From NCBI GenBank assembly GCA_002256115.1, contig NKIK01000003.1:62001-126000 (forward strand): a DNA stretch of 64,000 nucleotides, given 5' to 3'. The notes under the pieces were generated by a model. The model made no database searches. It worked only from the letters and a program-made list of their open reading frames with translations, and was not told where the DNA came from. This document shows, in pieces, positions 8,628 to 16,288 of the stretch. This DNA is from Burkholderiales bacterium PBB3 (GTDB lineage Bacteria; Pseudomonadota; Gammaproteobacteria; Burkholderiales; Burkholderiaceae_C). The stretch's first letter is position 1. Every line of letters starts with the position of its first letter. The translations under genes were made by a program, and so were the position numbers.

Positions 8628-9242
8628 TCAAGCGAACAAATTCAAACGCGAAGCCAGTTGCTGCAAGCCGCGCAACGGGCTGGCGGAGGCACCGGCTGAT
8701 TCTGTGGCAATCGGCGCGACCGGTGCCGCCAAAGACGCCTGGGCGTAACGCTTTTGCCGCTCGGCCTCATCCTTGAATTCGCGCATGGCCGAGACCGCCA
8801 CGGACACGAAATCGGGCTGGCGCGCCACCACGATGCCGTCGGCATCGACCTTCAGGGTGGTGACGGCATTGGCACTACGTTCTTGGGCACGCTGGTGCGC
8901 GGCCTCCATTGCGGCCAAATCAGCTTCTTCGTTGACTGGCGCTGGCGCTTTGCGCACATTGCCGTACACAACGGGCGCCGGCGCAGCCTCCGAGGTCTGG
9001 GTGTCTGATTGCAGGGTGACGATGACACTGACCTGCGCGGGCTCAATGCGCTCCGACAAAGTGGGTACGCGGGCGGTGAGGCGTGGCGCGGCGGCTTTGG
9101 CATCGGCGGCTTTGCCTCCAGATGTGGCCGAATCGGCCACTGCAGCCAATCCCGCTGGGTCGGCAGACGCAGGCTCAGTGCTGCGGGCCACCGGACCGAG
9201 GTCGGCGGGAAAGCGCAGATGATGAAGGCGATCAATGGACAT
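8628..9242 (-). CDS. Uncharacterised Ala-rich protein
   Basis: I do not recognise this protein. From the ATG at 9242 (MSIDRLHHLRFPADLG) it is 204 residues; an upstream ATG at 9275 adds 11. It is rich in Ala, Ser, Pro and Glu, with a low-complexity N-terminal half and a more ordered segment around VTTLKVDADGIVVARQPDFVSVAVSAMREFKDEAERQKRYAQ. There is no signal peptide or membrane segment. Its frame fits the strand's codon pattern and it lies between imuB and the GH13 gene on the same strand. The position right after imuB is where dnaE2 is often found, but nothing here resembles a polymerase. Confidence 0.6.
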   Translation of the reverse strand: MSIDRLHHLRFPADLGPVARSTEPASADPAGLAAVADSATSGGKAADAKAAAPRLTARVPTLSERIEPAQVSVIVTLQSDTQTSEAAPAPVVYGNVRKAPAPVNEEADLAAMEAAHQRAQERSANAVTTLKVDADGIVVARQPDFVSVAVSAMREFKDEAERQKRYAQASLAAPVAPIATESAGASASPLRGLQQLASRLNLFA

Positions 9243-9327
9243 GTGTGCAGTGTGGCGAACCGGCTGGCGCATCATGCCAAAAATAAAGGGGAAAAAGAAC
9301 GGCTTTTCCGGACGATAGGGTTACGAC

Positions 9328-10731
9328 TCACGCAAACAAGCCATGCAAATACCAATGGGCGCTGGCCGGGCCGCCGGGGCCAGGCAGGCGCTCGCGGTAG
9401 ACCCACAGCAAACCTGCACGGCTACGCGCCACGAAGTAGTCGCGCAAGGCGAAGTCGGCGGCCTCCTCCAGCCAGCCAGCCTCTAAACGCTGGGGGCCGG
9501 CCAATAGCTCCAACGCACCTTGGTACTGCGGCTGGCCCTGTTGCACCACCAGGCGCTGGGGGGCGGCTAGCAGCCAACTGGGGTACAGGGCTGCAAAAGG
9601 GGCTAATACGCCATACGGCTGCAGCGCTTGCTTTCTTATTTCATTGTGAGCCTTTTGTGCTTTCCAGCCCGTGGATAGTGCGGGAGCAGCTCCTGATTTA
9701 ATAGCAACTAGAGTATCTGCAGGCTCCCAGTACTGCATACGCTCAGGCCGGTGATCCGCTTGCAAGCTAGGCACTAAGACCTGCTGCGGCCCCAGGCGCG
9801 CACTCAGGCGCTCCAGCAGCTGGTGCAAGCTGTCGCCCTGGCGTTGGTCTTCGGGCAGCAGGCTCAGGCTTTCACCGGCCAGAGCCTGGGTTTGCCGGCT
9901 GCGCAGGCGCAGGTGCAGCACCGGCGCGGGCAGGTTCACACGCTGCAGTTGTTCGGCCATCAGGCGCTGCAGATGCTGCATGTCTTGCGTGGGCTGGGCC
10001 GTGCGCAGCACCAAACGGCCCAGTTTGCCGCCGCTGTGGTGGGCATCAATATGCTGGGCGTTGGAGCGGCGCGCGTCCAGCTCCCACAGCAGCTCCAGCG
10101 CCAGCACCCCGCGCTGGCGCAGTTGCAGCCAGACCCGCAGTTGCGCCAGCAGGCGGCGTGCGCCAAACATCAGCGCCGGGGCCGCGTCCACACTGGCCAG
10201 CAGCTCCAGCGGCGCATCAAACACTTCGGGCACGGTGAGCCAGGGGTAGACCTCGGGGGCTTGGCCATAGGCGCGGTCGAGCGTGGCCACCAGATCGGCG
10301 CCAAAGCGGCGCGCCAGCCCCCCACGGGGCAGCGCGCGCAAATCGCCCCAGGTGCGGCAGCCCAGGCGCAGCAATAGGGGCAGATGCTCACGCGCTACCG
10401 CCAAGCAGTGCAGGGGCAAGGCATCCGGTGGGCTGTGCGGCTGCTTGCTCCATAAGCGGCCAAGTGCTATCAAAGAAGTAGCGCCTCCCGCACTATCCAC
10501 GGGGTCAAACGGCTTTTCTTGCCTATAAATACGCGCGACCAATGCACTGAGCCCGCCAAATAAACGCGCACTGCCCGAGATTTCCAGCAACACAGCGCCG
10601 TCCACCCGCGCCACTAGGGGCGTGAACTGCAGCGCCCACCAGGCCAGCGCTGTCTGCGGGTCCACCAGCGCATCCGGCTGCGCGGGCACAGCGGGCGCTT
10701 GCGGACTAGGCTGCAGTGCGATCCAGTGCAT
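9328..10731 (-). CDS. imuB: ImuB, Y-family DNA polymerase-like mutasome protein
   Basis: ImuB is a catalytically dead Y-family polymerase relative that links ImuA, the DnaE2 polymerase and the sliding clamp during SOS mutagenesis. The 467-residue protein starts MHWIALQPSP at 10731, as in the family (LWIAL...), and overlaps the end of imuA by 26 bp. The palm segment with FTPLVARVDGAVLLEISGSARLFGG and the later SLLPEDQRQGDSLHQLLERLSARLG region fit ImuB/DinP. Two copies of the 38-bp repeat are embedded in its coding sequence in opposite orientations (9669-9706 and 10465-10502), giving AIKSGAAPALSTG and VDSAGGATSLIA. Expression should follow imuA from the LexA-controlled promoter. No dnaE2 follows within the window. 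Confidence 0.85.
   Translation of the reverse strand: MHWIALQPSPQAPAVPAQPDALVDPQTALAWWALQFTPLVARVDGAVLLEISGSARLFGGLSALVARIYRQEKPFDPVDSAGGATSLIALGRLWSKQPHSPPDALPLHCLAVAREHLPLLLRLGCRTWGDLRALPRGGLARRFGADLVATLDRAYGQAPEVYPWLTVPEVFDAPLELLASVDAAPALMFGARRLLAQLRVWLQLRQRGVLALELLWELDARRSNAQHIDAHHSGGKLGRLVLRTAQPTQDMQHLQRLMAEQLQRVNLPAPVLHLRLRSRQTQALAGESLSLLPEDQRQGDSLHQLLERLSARLGPQQVLVPSLQADHRPERMQYWEPADTLVAIKSGAAPALSTGWKAQKAHNEIRKQALQPYGVLAPFAALYPSWLLAAPQRLVVQQGQPQYQGALELLAGPQRLEAGWLEEAADFALRDYFVARSRAGLLWVYRERLPGPGGPASAHWYLHGLFA
9669..9706 (+). repeat. 38-bp embedded repeat, copy 1, inside imuB
   Basis: The unit begins CCGTGGATAGTGCGGGAGCA and ends TTTAATAGCA. On the imuB strand it is read as AIKSGAAPALSTG without breaking the frame. 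Similarity seems to extend on the 5' side (CTTTCCAGC..), so the true unit may be somewhat longer than 38 bp. Confidence 0.85.
10465..10502 (-). repeat. 38-bp embedded repeat, copy 2, inside imuB, inverted
   Basis: On the plus strand it reads TGCTATCAAAGAAGTAGCGC followed by CTCCCGCACTATCCACGG, which is the reverse complement of copy 1 with several changes. In imuB it encodes VDSAGGATSLIA, a different frame from copy 1. Confidence 0.82.
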
Positions 10732-11485
10732 GGTGGCTCTCAAAAAGCGGCAGGGGGCGTTGCGCTGCCGCCAGCAGCTGTGCCAGCCCGGCATGGGGCG
10801 CGGCAAACACCACGGCATGGTCTAGGGGGGGGCCCCGGCGTTTGAAAATATGCACTTGCAGGGTGTCGCTAGGCCGGTCCAAGCCGTCCGTGCCGGGCGC
10901 AAGCAGCAGGCGCAGCACGGCGGGAGATGACTCTTGGCGTGCGGCGCTGGGGCGCATCACAAACAGCAGGCGGTTGTATTCGCTGGCGGCCATTTGCAGG
11001 CGGCGCAGTTGCTCCGGGCGCACCTGGGGCAGCCAGGCCAGCACGGCGTCCACCCCCGCGCAGCGCAGGGCCTGCTCGGTGGCCCACAGGCGCTGGGCCG
11101 CCGCTGCAGTGTGCACCCACAGCAGGCGCTGGCTGGCCACACCGCGTGCTGACAGCGCCGGGCCAAACGGCACATGGGGCGGAGCCACCAGCACCACCGC
11201 CGCCGTACCGCAGCGGGCCAATGCGGGGGCTAACAAGCGCCATTCACTGTGCTGATACGGGTTTTGCAATAGCTCCGTCAACGCCCCCACCGGCCAACCG
11301 CCGCCGGGCAACTGAGCGTCCAGCACAGCCGCCCCCGTGGCCACCACGTGGGCCACTGGCGCAGCCAAAGTGTGGGCGTGCCAGACATCGGCATGCAGGC
11401 TGTCATGCAACCCGGCCCGCGCCTCCACCGGCACGGTAGCCAAAGACAAACGAGAGGGAGAGCGAGACACGGCAAGGCTTTGCAA
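10706..11485 (-). CDS. imuA: ImuA, SOS mutasome RecA-like protein
   Basis: ImuA is a RecA-fold protein without an intact ATP site that works with ImuB and DnaE2 in error-prone translesion synthesis. The conserved LPGGGWPVGALTELLQNP (about 60-78) replaces the Walker A loop of RecA/SulA relatives, and the core continues with LLWVHT and RLLFVMRPS. The frame opens at a TTG at 11485, directly beside a LexA box; a downstream GTG could also serve, and there is no clear ribosome site. It overlaps imuB. The 259-residue length is usual. Regulation by LexA is strongly suggested by the box at 11490-11509. Confidence 0.85.
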   Translation of the reverse strand: MQSLAVSRSPSRLSLATVPVEARAGLHDSLHADVWHAHTLAAPVAHVVATGAAVLDAQLPGGGWPVGALTELLQNPYQHSEWRLLAPALARCGTAAVVLVAPPHVPFGPALSARGVASQRLLWVHTAAAAQRLWATEQALRCAGVDAVLAWLPQVRPEQLRRLQMAASEYNRLLFVMRPSAARQESSPAVLRLLLAPGTDGLDRPSDTLQVHIFKRRGPPLDHAVVFAAPHAGLAQLLAAAQRPLPLFESHHALDRTAA

Positions 11486-11489
11486 TTAA

Positions 11490-11509
11490 TACTGTAATTA
11501 TTAACAGTA
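11490..11509. promoter_or_regulatory. LexA-binding site (SOS box) between imuA and mqsR
   Basis: TACTGTAATTATTAACAGTA has the CTGT-N8-ACAG arrangement of the gammaproteobacterial/betaproteobacterial SOS box and is nearly palindromic. It lies 4 bp from the imuA frame and 76 bp upstream of mqsR, so it surely fits imuAB control and could also touch the divergent toxin-antitoxin promoter. Confidence 0.9.
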
Positions 11510-11563
11510 TAATTTGTGTGACCGAGTTTTGGAGTGTTTTTATAAATCTTCATCGCCTCCTTC

Positions 11564-11576
11564 AACCAACTAGGTT
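11564..11576. promoter_or_regulatory. Putative MqsA operator upstream of mqsR
   Basis: AACCA-ACT-AGGTT differs at one base from the known MqsA site AACCT-N3-AGGTT of E. coli. It lies 9 bp before the mqsR start, as expected for autorepression by the antitoxin. Confidence 0.7.
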
Positions 11577-11585
11577 AATATCTAA

Positions 11586-11882
11586 ATGGAAAAAAGCTCA
11601 CCCCACTGCAGCTTGAGGCTGGTCCATGCGTTGATTCATGCAAAGAAGGTGCGCACAACCCAGACCGCGCGCGTCGGTGCAGATGCCTTGGGTTTTGACT
11701 TTGTCGGGATGATGGCCGTGGTGTTGGCACTCAAACCCACGGATTTTTATAAAAGCATGACGACCCATGCCGATCACACGCTATGGCAAGACGTGTATCA
11801 CCCCAAAACCGCAGTGGGGAATGTGTACCTGAAGCTGATGGTGGTTGACGACCTACTAATCGTGTCGTTTAAGGAGTTATGA
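11586..11882 (+). CDS. mqsR: MqsR toxin, GCU-specific mRNA interferase
   Basis: At 98 residues this matches E. coli MqsR in length and along its sequence: N-terminal MEKSSPH, VRTT, ADALGFDFVGM, then FYKSMTTHADHTLWQDVYHP and the end LIVSFKEL. MqsR is a RelE-fold ribonuclease that cuts mRNA mainly at GCU and is neutralised by MqsA. The ATG at 11586 lacks a strong ribosome site. The stop overlaps the antitoxin ATG in an ATGA, giving the toxin-first order typical of mqsRA. An MqsA-like operator precedes it, and the upstream gap is shared with the SOS-controlled imuA gene, which suggests possible crosstalk. Confidence 0.95.
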   Translation: MEKSSPHCSLRLVHALIHAKKVRTTQTARVGADALGFDFVGMMAVVLALKPTDFYKSMTTHADHTLWQDVYHPKTAVGNVYLKLMVVDDLLIVSFKEL

Positions 11883-12286
11883 GCATGAAGTGTCCTGTTT
11901 GCGGTGCCGCCGAATTGGTGCACGACACCCGCGACCTACCGCACACCTACAAAGGCGAAACCACCCTGATTGCGTCTGTCACCGGCGATTTTTGCCCAGC
12001 CTGCTCGGAGTCCATTTTGGACAGCACCGAGTCGGCACGCGTGATGCGCGAGATGCGTACGTTTGCCAAACAGATCAACGCAGCTATCGTAGACCCGGAC
12101 TTCATCGTGAGCGTGCGCAAAAAGCTGGCACTCGACCAACGTGAGGCCGCTGAAATTTTTGGTGGTGGTGTGAATGCCTTCTCGCGCTACGAAAACGGCA
12201 AAACCAAACCGCCTTTGGCCTTGGTAAAACTACTCAAGGTATTGGACCGCCACCCCGAGCTTTTGAGCGAAGTCAAGGCAGCTTGA
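11879..12286 (+). CDS. mqsA: MqsA antitoxin, zinc-binding HTH regulator
   Basis: MqsA binds MqsR through its N-terminal zinc domain and DNA through its C-terminal HTH-XRE domain. The zinc ligands are visible as CPVCG (about 5-9) and CPAC (about 38-41); the HTH covers about 70-125, with LDQREAAEIFGGGVNAFSRYENGKTKPP, whose recognition-helix region FSRYE is that of MqsA. The 135-residue length is near the 131 of E. coli. It overlaps mqsR by 4 bp; an ATG at 11885 is an alternative start. It should repress its own operon from 11564-11576. A nested-hairpin element follows the stop. Confidence 0.95.
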   Translation: MSMKCPVCGAAELVHDTRDLPHTYKGETTLIASVTGDFCPACSESILDSTESARVMREMRTFAKQINAAIVDPDFIVSVRKKLALDQREAAEIFGGGVNAFSRYENGKTKPPLALVKLLKVLDRHPELLSEVKAA

Positions 12287-12335
12287 AAGCTGGGAATCAA
12301 TCTGTGACTTGAGACGCCCCGCACCCACTAGGCCC

Positions 12336-12420
12336 CTGGGCACCAAAGTGTTTTGCGTAGGTAAAAGGAGGAGCCCGCAAAGCGGGCGGGGGACACGAAG
12401 CAAAACGCTTGGGTGCCCAG
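12336..12420 (+). repeat. Nested-hairpin element, copy 2
   Basis: Outer arms 12336-12355 and 12401-12420 pair at 18 of 20 positions. The core (12356-12400) starts CGTAGGTAAAAGGAGGAG, has the inner hairpin GCCCGC-AAA-GCGGGC and ends GGGGGACACGAAG. The outer arm begins CTGGGCACC and is unrelated to the outer arms of the other copies. It lies between the convergent mqsA and VOC genes. Confidence 0.9.
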
Positions 12421-12428
12421 ACGCCGGT

Positions 12429-12833
12429 CTAGGAAGCAGCAGGAAACTTAGGCTGCAGCAAATCCCAGCGATTGCCAAACGTATCCTGAAACACCGCCAC
12501 CGTGGCGTAGCTCTCTTCCCGCGGAGTTTCCAAAAACTGCACGCCGCGCGCCACATAGACGGGGTAGTCGCGCCAGAAGTCATCGGTGTTCAAAAACAAG
12601 AACACACGCCCACCCGTCTGGTCACCAATGCGCTGGGTTTGTGCATCCCCTTTCGCCTGGGCCAGCAAAATACGCGTCTCACGCGAACCCGGTGGTGCCA
12701 CCAGCACCCAGCGCTGGCCATTGGGCATGGGAGTGTCTTCGATCAGGTCAAAGCCCAGCACCTGGGTGTAATAGGCTATCGCCTCGTCATAAGTGGGCAC
12801 CACCAGCGCCACACACGCAATCGTTTGAACCAT
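12429..12833 (-). CDS. VOC superfamily (glyoxalase/bleomycin-resistance-like) protein
   Basis: The 134-residue protein has one vicinal-oxygen-chelate unit pair: VQTIACVALVVPTYDEAIAYYTQVLGFDLIED at the N-terminus and VAVFQDTFGNRWDLLQP near the C-terminus. FQDTFGNRWDL is the usual last strand with a metal-ligand position. Members of this family include glyoxalase I, dioxygenases and antibiotic-binding proteins; the sequence does not choose between them. It is cytoplasmic. Its stop lies 8 bp from a nested-hairpin element, and the upstream neighbour on the same strand is the GGDEF gene. Confidence 0.85.
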   Translation of the reverse strand: MVQTIACVALVVPTYDEAIAYYTQVLGFDLIEDTPMPNGQRWVLVAPPGSRETRILLAQAKGDAQTQRIGDQTGGRVFLFLNTDDFWRDYPVYVARGVQFLETPREESYATVAVFQDTFGNRWDLLQPKFPAAS

Positions 12834-12870
12834 GGGAATCCGGAAAAAGAAAGACTAGGCGAAAAAGAGA

Positions 12871-14916
12871 TTAGACGGTGGGAAGCACGGGCCCGACCAC
12901 TTCCACCAGTTCCACCATACTGGCTTTGATGGCGGCAGAAATATCGCGCTCCAGCACGGGCATGGCCTCTTCAAAAGGCACTAGCAGGCGATTCAGGCCA
13001 TAGGCTCGGTTGCGGCCATTGACCTTGCCCAGGTACAGGGCCATGTCGGCGATCTGCATGGCCTTTTCCCAGTTGCATTCCTCTTCGGTCAGGCCCGAGA
13101 ACGGCAAGGACAAAAAGCCCCCAGTCACGGTGACCTGCAATGATTGGCCATTCACCTCGATAGGCGTCTCGCCAATGACCTTGAGCACGCGCTGGGCCAG
13201 GTTTTTGAGATGCCCAGAATTGGCTTTGGGGGAATAGACCAAGAACTCTTCACCACCCCAGCGCATCACCATGTCGGAATCGCGCACCGTGCTGCGCAGG
13301 CGTTTGGCGATCTCCACCAGTACCGTGTCACCACCCGCGTGGCCCAGGGTGTCATTGATGTGCTTGAAGTGGTCAATGTCCAGAATCATCAGGCCATCGG
13401 TATTGGCGTCTTCACGCCGTCCATTGCCGGAGGTGGGCGCACGCTGCTTCATCAGCTCCAAGAAAGAGCGGCGGTTGTACAGGCCTGTCAGCGGGTCGCG
13501 CACCGAATGGAACTCAAGCTGCTTATTGGCCTCATGCAGCTTTTGGTTGGCCTTGCGCACCCTGCGGTAGAGCATGAACATGAAAACGCCCGCCATCACC
13601 GTCACCACCGCGCCCAGAATGGTCACGATTTGCTGCAGGCGGCGGTTGTTGATTTCGGCATCCTTGAGGCTGTTTTCTCGGGCCAGCAGCTCGATTTGCT
13701 TTTCACGCTGCACTGAGTCAAATTGCTCTTGAAGGGTAGCCACCGACTTGGCACGGTCTGCACTGAAGAGATCTTTGGCGATCTTTTGTTGCTCTCGCAC
13801 CGTGTCATAGGCCTCGCGGTGCAGCCCGGCCTGGGCGTACATGCGGGCCAGCTCTTCCAAAATGGACTCTTCATCGGCCCGGGCCGAGGACTCGTGCATA
13901 AACTTGAGCGCGGACTGGACCTCGGCCGCACCTTCTTTGATGCGCCCCTGGCCCATCAGAGAGAAGCCGAGATTGGACTGCGCGGTGGCCACGCCGCCCA
14001 ATTCGCCCGCCTCTTGAAACTTGGCCATCGCACGGCGCGCCAGCGCCTCGGCTTTGGCGTAGTCTTTGCGGATCAGGTAGGTATCGCCCAAGTTATTCAG
14101 CGCAGTCGCCTGCAGCCCAACCAGGCCAGAATCTTGACCCATCTTCAAGGCCTGCTGGTAGGCCTCCACCGCGGGTTCCAACTTGCCGCTGCGGGAGTTC
14201 ATATTGCCCCGGTTCAGGTACAAGGTACCTTGCATATTGGTGGCACCTATTTCCTTGGCCAAGACCAGCGCATCGTCAATCACGCCAAGCGCCTTGTCGA
14301 GGTTTTGCATGGCCGCATACACGTTGTTCAGTAAATTAAGCGAACGCAGTAGCGAGGCCTTGGCTTGCCGGGGGCGGGCCTTGGCGTAGTCCATGCTTTT
14401 GAGGACGCTGGCCTGTGCCGCTTCAAACTGGGTTGCAGTCAACTGCGCATCACCCAGCGAAAAATAAAATCGCCACAGAGCCGTGGCGTCTTTGGTACGC
14501 ACCGCCGTGGGCTCCATGGCTTGGAGTTGAACAATCGCCGCCTCGGTCTTACCAGAGCGGGCCATGAGATACGCGTTTTTGGATGTGGCAATCACCAGGC
14601 CGATATCGTCTTTTTGGGCCTGGGCCAGCTCCAGCAGTCTGACGATGGTGGCATTGGCGGCATCCAAACGACCGGCATCCGCCTCCACATTCATCAGGGT
14701 GTGCAGGTATTCACGCTGGACTTCGTAGGAGCTGGACAACGCGAAGGTCTTGCCCTGGGCCAGGAGTTGCTTGAGCGCTTCGGCGTTGTCTTTTTCTGAC
14801 AGGGTTTGCAGCGCGTCGATCCGATCCAGCGCGTCCTGCTGCGCAAAAACTGCACCGTGCGCGACCCACAGCGCCACCAAGCAGCACAGCATGAATGAAC
14901 GCCCCAACCTGATCAC
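12871..14916 (-). CDS. Diguanylate cyclase with periplasmic TPR sensor
   Basis: The 681-residue protein has a signal peptide (to about residue 25, HGAVFAQ), a long helical region with tetratricopeptide repeats (about 40-390), a coiled segment, one membrane helix (about 430-452, ending RRVRK) and a GGDEF domain (about 485-655). The active site is GGEEF and an RxxD inhibitory site (RDSD) lies five residues before it, so c-di-GMP synthesis with product inhibition is expected. The GLYNRRSF motif opens the domain. The TPR part would sit in the periplasm and sense a protein or peptide partner. It appears to be a single-gene unit. Confidence 0.9.
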   Translation of the reverse strand: MIRLGRSFMLCCLVALWVAHGAVFAQQDALDRIDALQTLSEKDNAEALKQLLAQGKTFALSSSYEVQREYLHTLMNVEADAGRLDAANATIVRLLELAQAQKDDIGLVIATSKNAYLMARSGKTEAAIVQLQAMEPTAVRTKDATALWRFYFSLGDAQLTATQFEAAQASVLKSMDYAKARPRQAKASLLRSLNLLNNVYAAMQNLDKALGVIDDALVLAKEIGATNMQGTLYLNRGNMNSRSGKLEPAVEAYQQALKMGQDSGLVGLQATALNNLGDTYLIRKDYAKAEALARRAMAKFQEAGELGGVATAQSNLGFSLMGQGRIKEGAAEVQSALKFMHESSARADEESILEELARMYAQAGLHREAYDTVREQQKIAKDLFSADRAKSVATLQEQFDSVQREKQIELLARENSLKDAEINNRRLQQIVTILGAVVTVMAGVFMFMLYRRVRKANQKLHEANKQLEFHSVRDPLTGLYNRRSFLELMKQRAPTSGNGRREDANTDGLMILDIDHFKHINDTLGHAGGDTVLVEIAKRLRSTVRDSDMVMRWGGEEFLVYSPKANSGHLKNLAQRVLKVIGETPIEVNGQSLQVTVTGGFLSLPFSGLTEEECNWEKAMQIADMALYLGKVNGRNRAYGLNRLLVPFEEAMPVLERDISAAIKASMVELVEVVGPVLPTV

Positions 14917-15000
14917 AGCATGTTCCTTTTGCCGGTGTGCCGCTGAAAATAGCGGTCTTGTTGTATCTTAGCCCCAAGCCTGCGGAGGATACAAAGAACT

Positions 15001-16233
15001 TTAGGCTGGCGCTACGGCCCGGCCAGTTTCTGGCCAGCGGTGGCGAATATAAATCCAGGAGACCAAGCCCAGGCACATCATCAACAAGGATGCAGCCGCC
15101 AGGCCTACCGTGGAGTGCATCACCATGGGGGAGATAACGCCCGCCACAATGCCATTGGCTGTAGAGCCCACAAACATCTGCAAGGATGAAGCCATACCCC
15201 GGCGCTCAGGATGCAAATCCAATACCAGCAAAGTAACGACCGGCACCATCAGCGCCCAGCCAAAGGAAAAAATGCCCAATGGCAAAAGCGCCCAACTCAC
15301 ATGCGCGGTGAAAAAGAGATTGGCCGCCAAATTGACCACGCCAATCAGCAGCATGATCACAAAGCCGTGGCGAATTTGCTTTTTGGGTTCAATCTTGCCT
15401 GCCAGACGGCCGCTGACCATGGCCCCGCCCATGATGCCGCCAATGGTTACCAAAAAGCACCAAAAGAACTCCTGCGGCAGCAAATGCAAATGCTCGCCCA
15501 AAAACACCGGTGCGCTCAGGATGTACAAAAACATACCGTTGAAGGGCACGCCGCTAGCCAGAGCCAGCAAAATGAAACGCGGGTCTGAGCCTAGTTTCCA
15601 GTAACCCGCCAACAGGTTCTTGACCTCAAACACCTGACGCTGGGTGTCATGCAGTGTTTCGGGCAGGTAGCGGTAAATGGAAATCCAGAGCAGCACCCCA
15701 ATCACCGCCAAAAACCAAAAAATCGTGTGCCAATTGGAGTGAATGAAGACCCAGCCCCCAATCATGGGCGCAATGGCCGGGGCCACGCCAAAGAAGATGG
15801 TGACCTGGCTCATGACCTTTTGCGCCTCGGAGGGCGGGTACATGTCCCGAATCACCGCACGCGACACCACAATGCCCGCGCCAGTAGAGAGGCCCTGTAT
15901 CGCACGAAAAAAGATCAATTGCCCAATGCTCTGCGACAGCGCACAACCTACGGACGCCAGCGTGAACACTGCCAGCCCCCATAACACCACCGGGCGGCGG
16001 CCAAAACTGTCCGAAATGGCACCATGGAACAGGCTCATGAAAGCAAAGCCAAACAGGTAGGCCGACAGGGTCTGCTGCATCTGCACCGGGGACGCGTCCA
16101 AGGACTGGGCAATGCCTGCAAACGCGGGCAAATAGGTGTCAATGGAAAAGGGGCCAAGCATGCCCAACAGGGCCAGCAGAATGGCAAAGGCCCACTGGGG
16201 GGCCTGCCAGAGTTTGTGTGCGTCTGGATTCAT
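15001..16233 (-). CDS. Bcr/CflA family MFS drug efflux transporter
   Basis: The 410-residue protein has 12 predicted membrane segments and the drug:H+ antiporter signs SIDTYLPAF in helix 1, the A-loop GAISDSFGRRPVVLWG after helix 2, and RAIQGLSTGAG with AVIRDMYP around helices 4 and 5. Bcr/CflA proteins export bicyclomycin, chloramphenicol or sulfonamides, or small metabolites, in exchange for protons. No regulator gene adjoins it. It lies alone on the minus strand between the prc protease and the GGDEF gene. Substrate unknown. Confidence 0.92.
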   Translation of the reverse strand: MNPDAHKLWQAPQWAFAILLALLGMLGPFSIDTYLPAFAGIAQSLDASPVQMQQTLSAYLFGFAFMSLFHGAISDSFGRRPVVLWGLAVFTLASVGCALSQSIGQLIFFRAIQGLSTGAGIVVSRAVIRDMYPPSEAQKVMSQVTIFFGVAPAIAPMIGGWVFIHSNWHTIFWFLAVIGVLLWISIYRYLPETLHDTQRQVFEVKNLLAGYWKLGSDPRFILLALASGVPFNGMFLYILSAPVFLGEHLHLLPQEFFWCFLVTIGGIMGGAMVSGRLAGKIEPKKQIRHGFVIMLLIGVVNLAANLFFTAHVSWALLPLGIFSFGWALMVPVVTLLVLDLHPERRGMASSLQMFVGSTANGIVAGVISPMVMHSTVGLAAASLLMMCLGLVSWIYIRHRWPETGRAVAPA

Positions 16234-16288
16234 GCAGCTATTGGAACACGGGCGTGTAGAGTCCGGTTGCTAGACCACCGCTGCTCCG

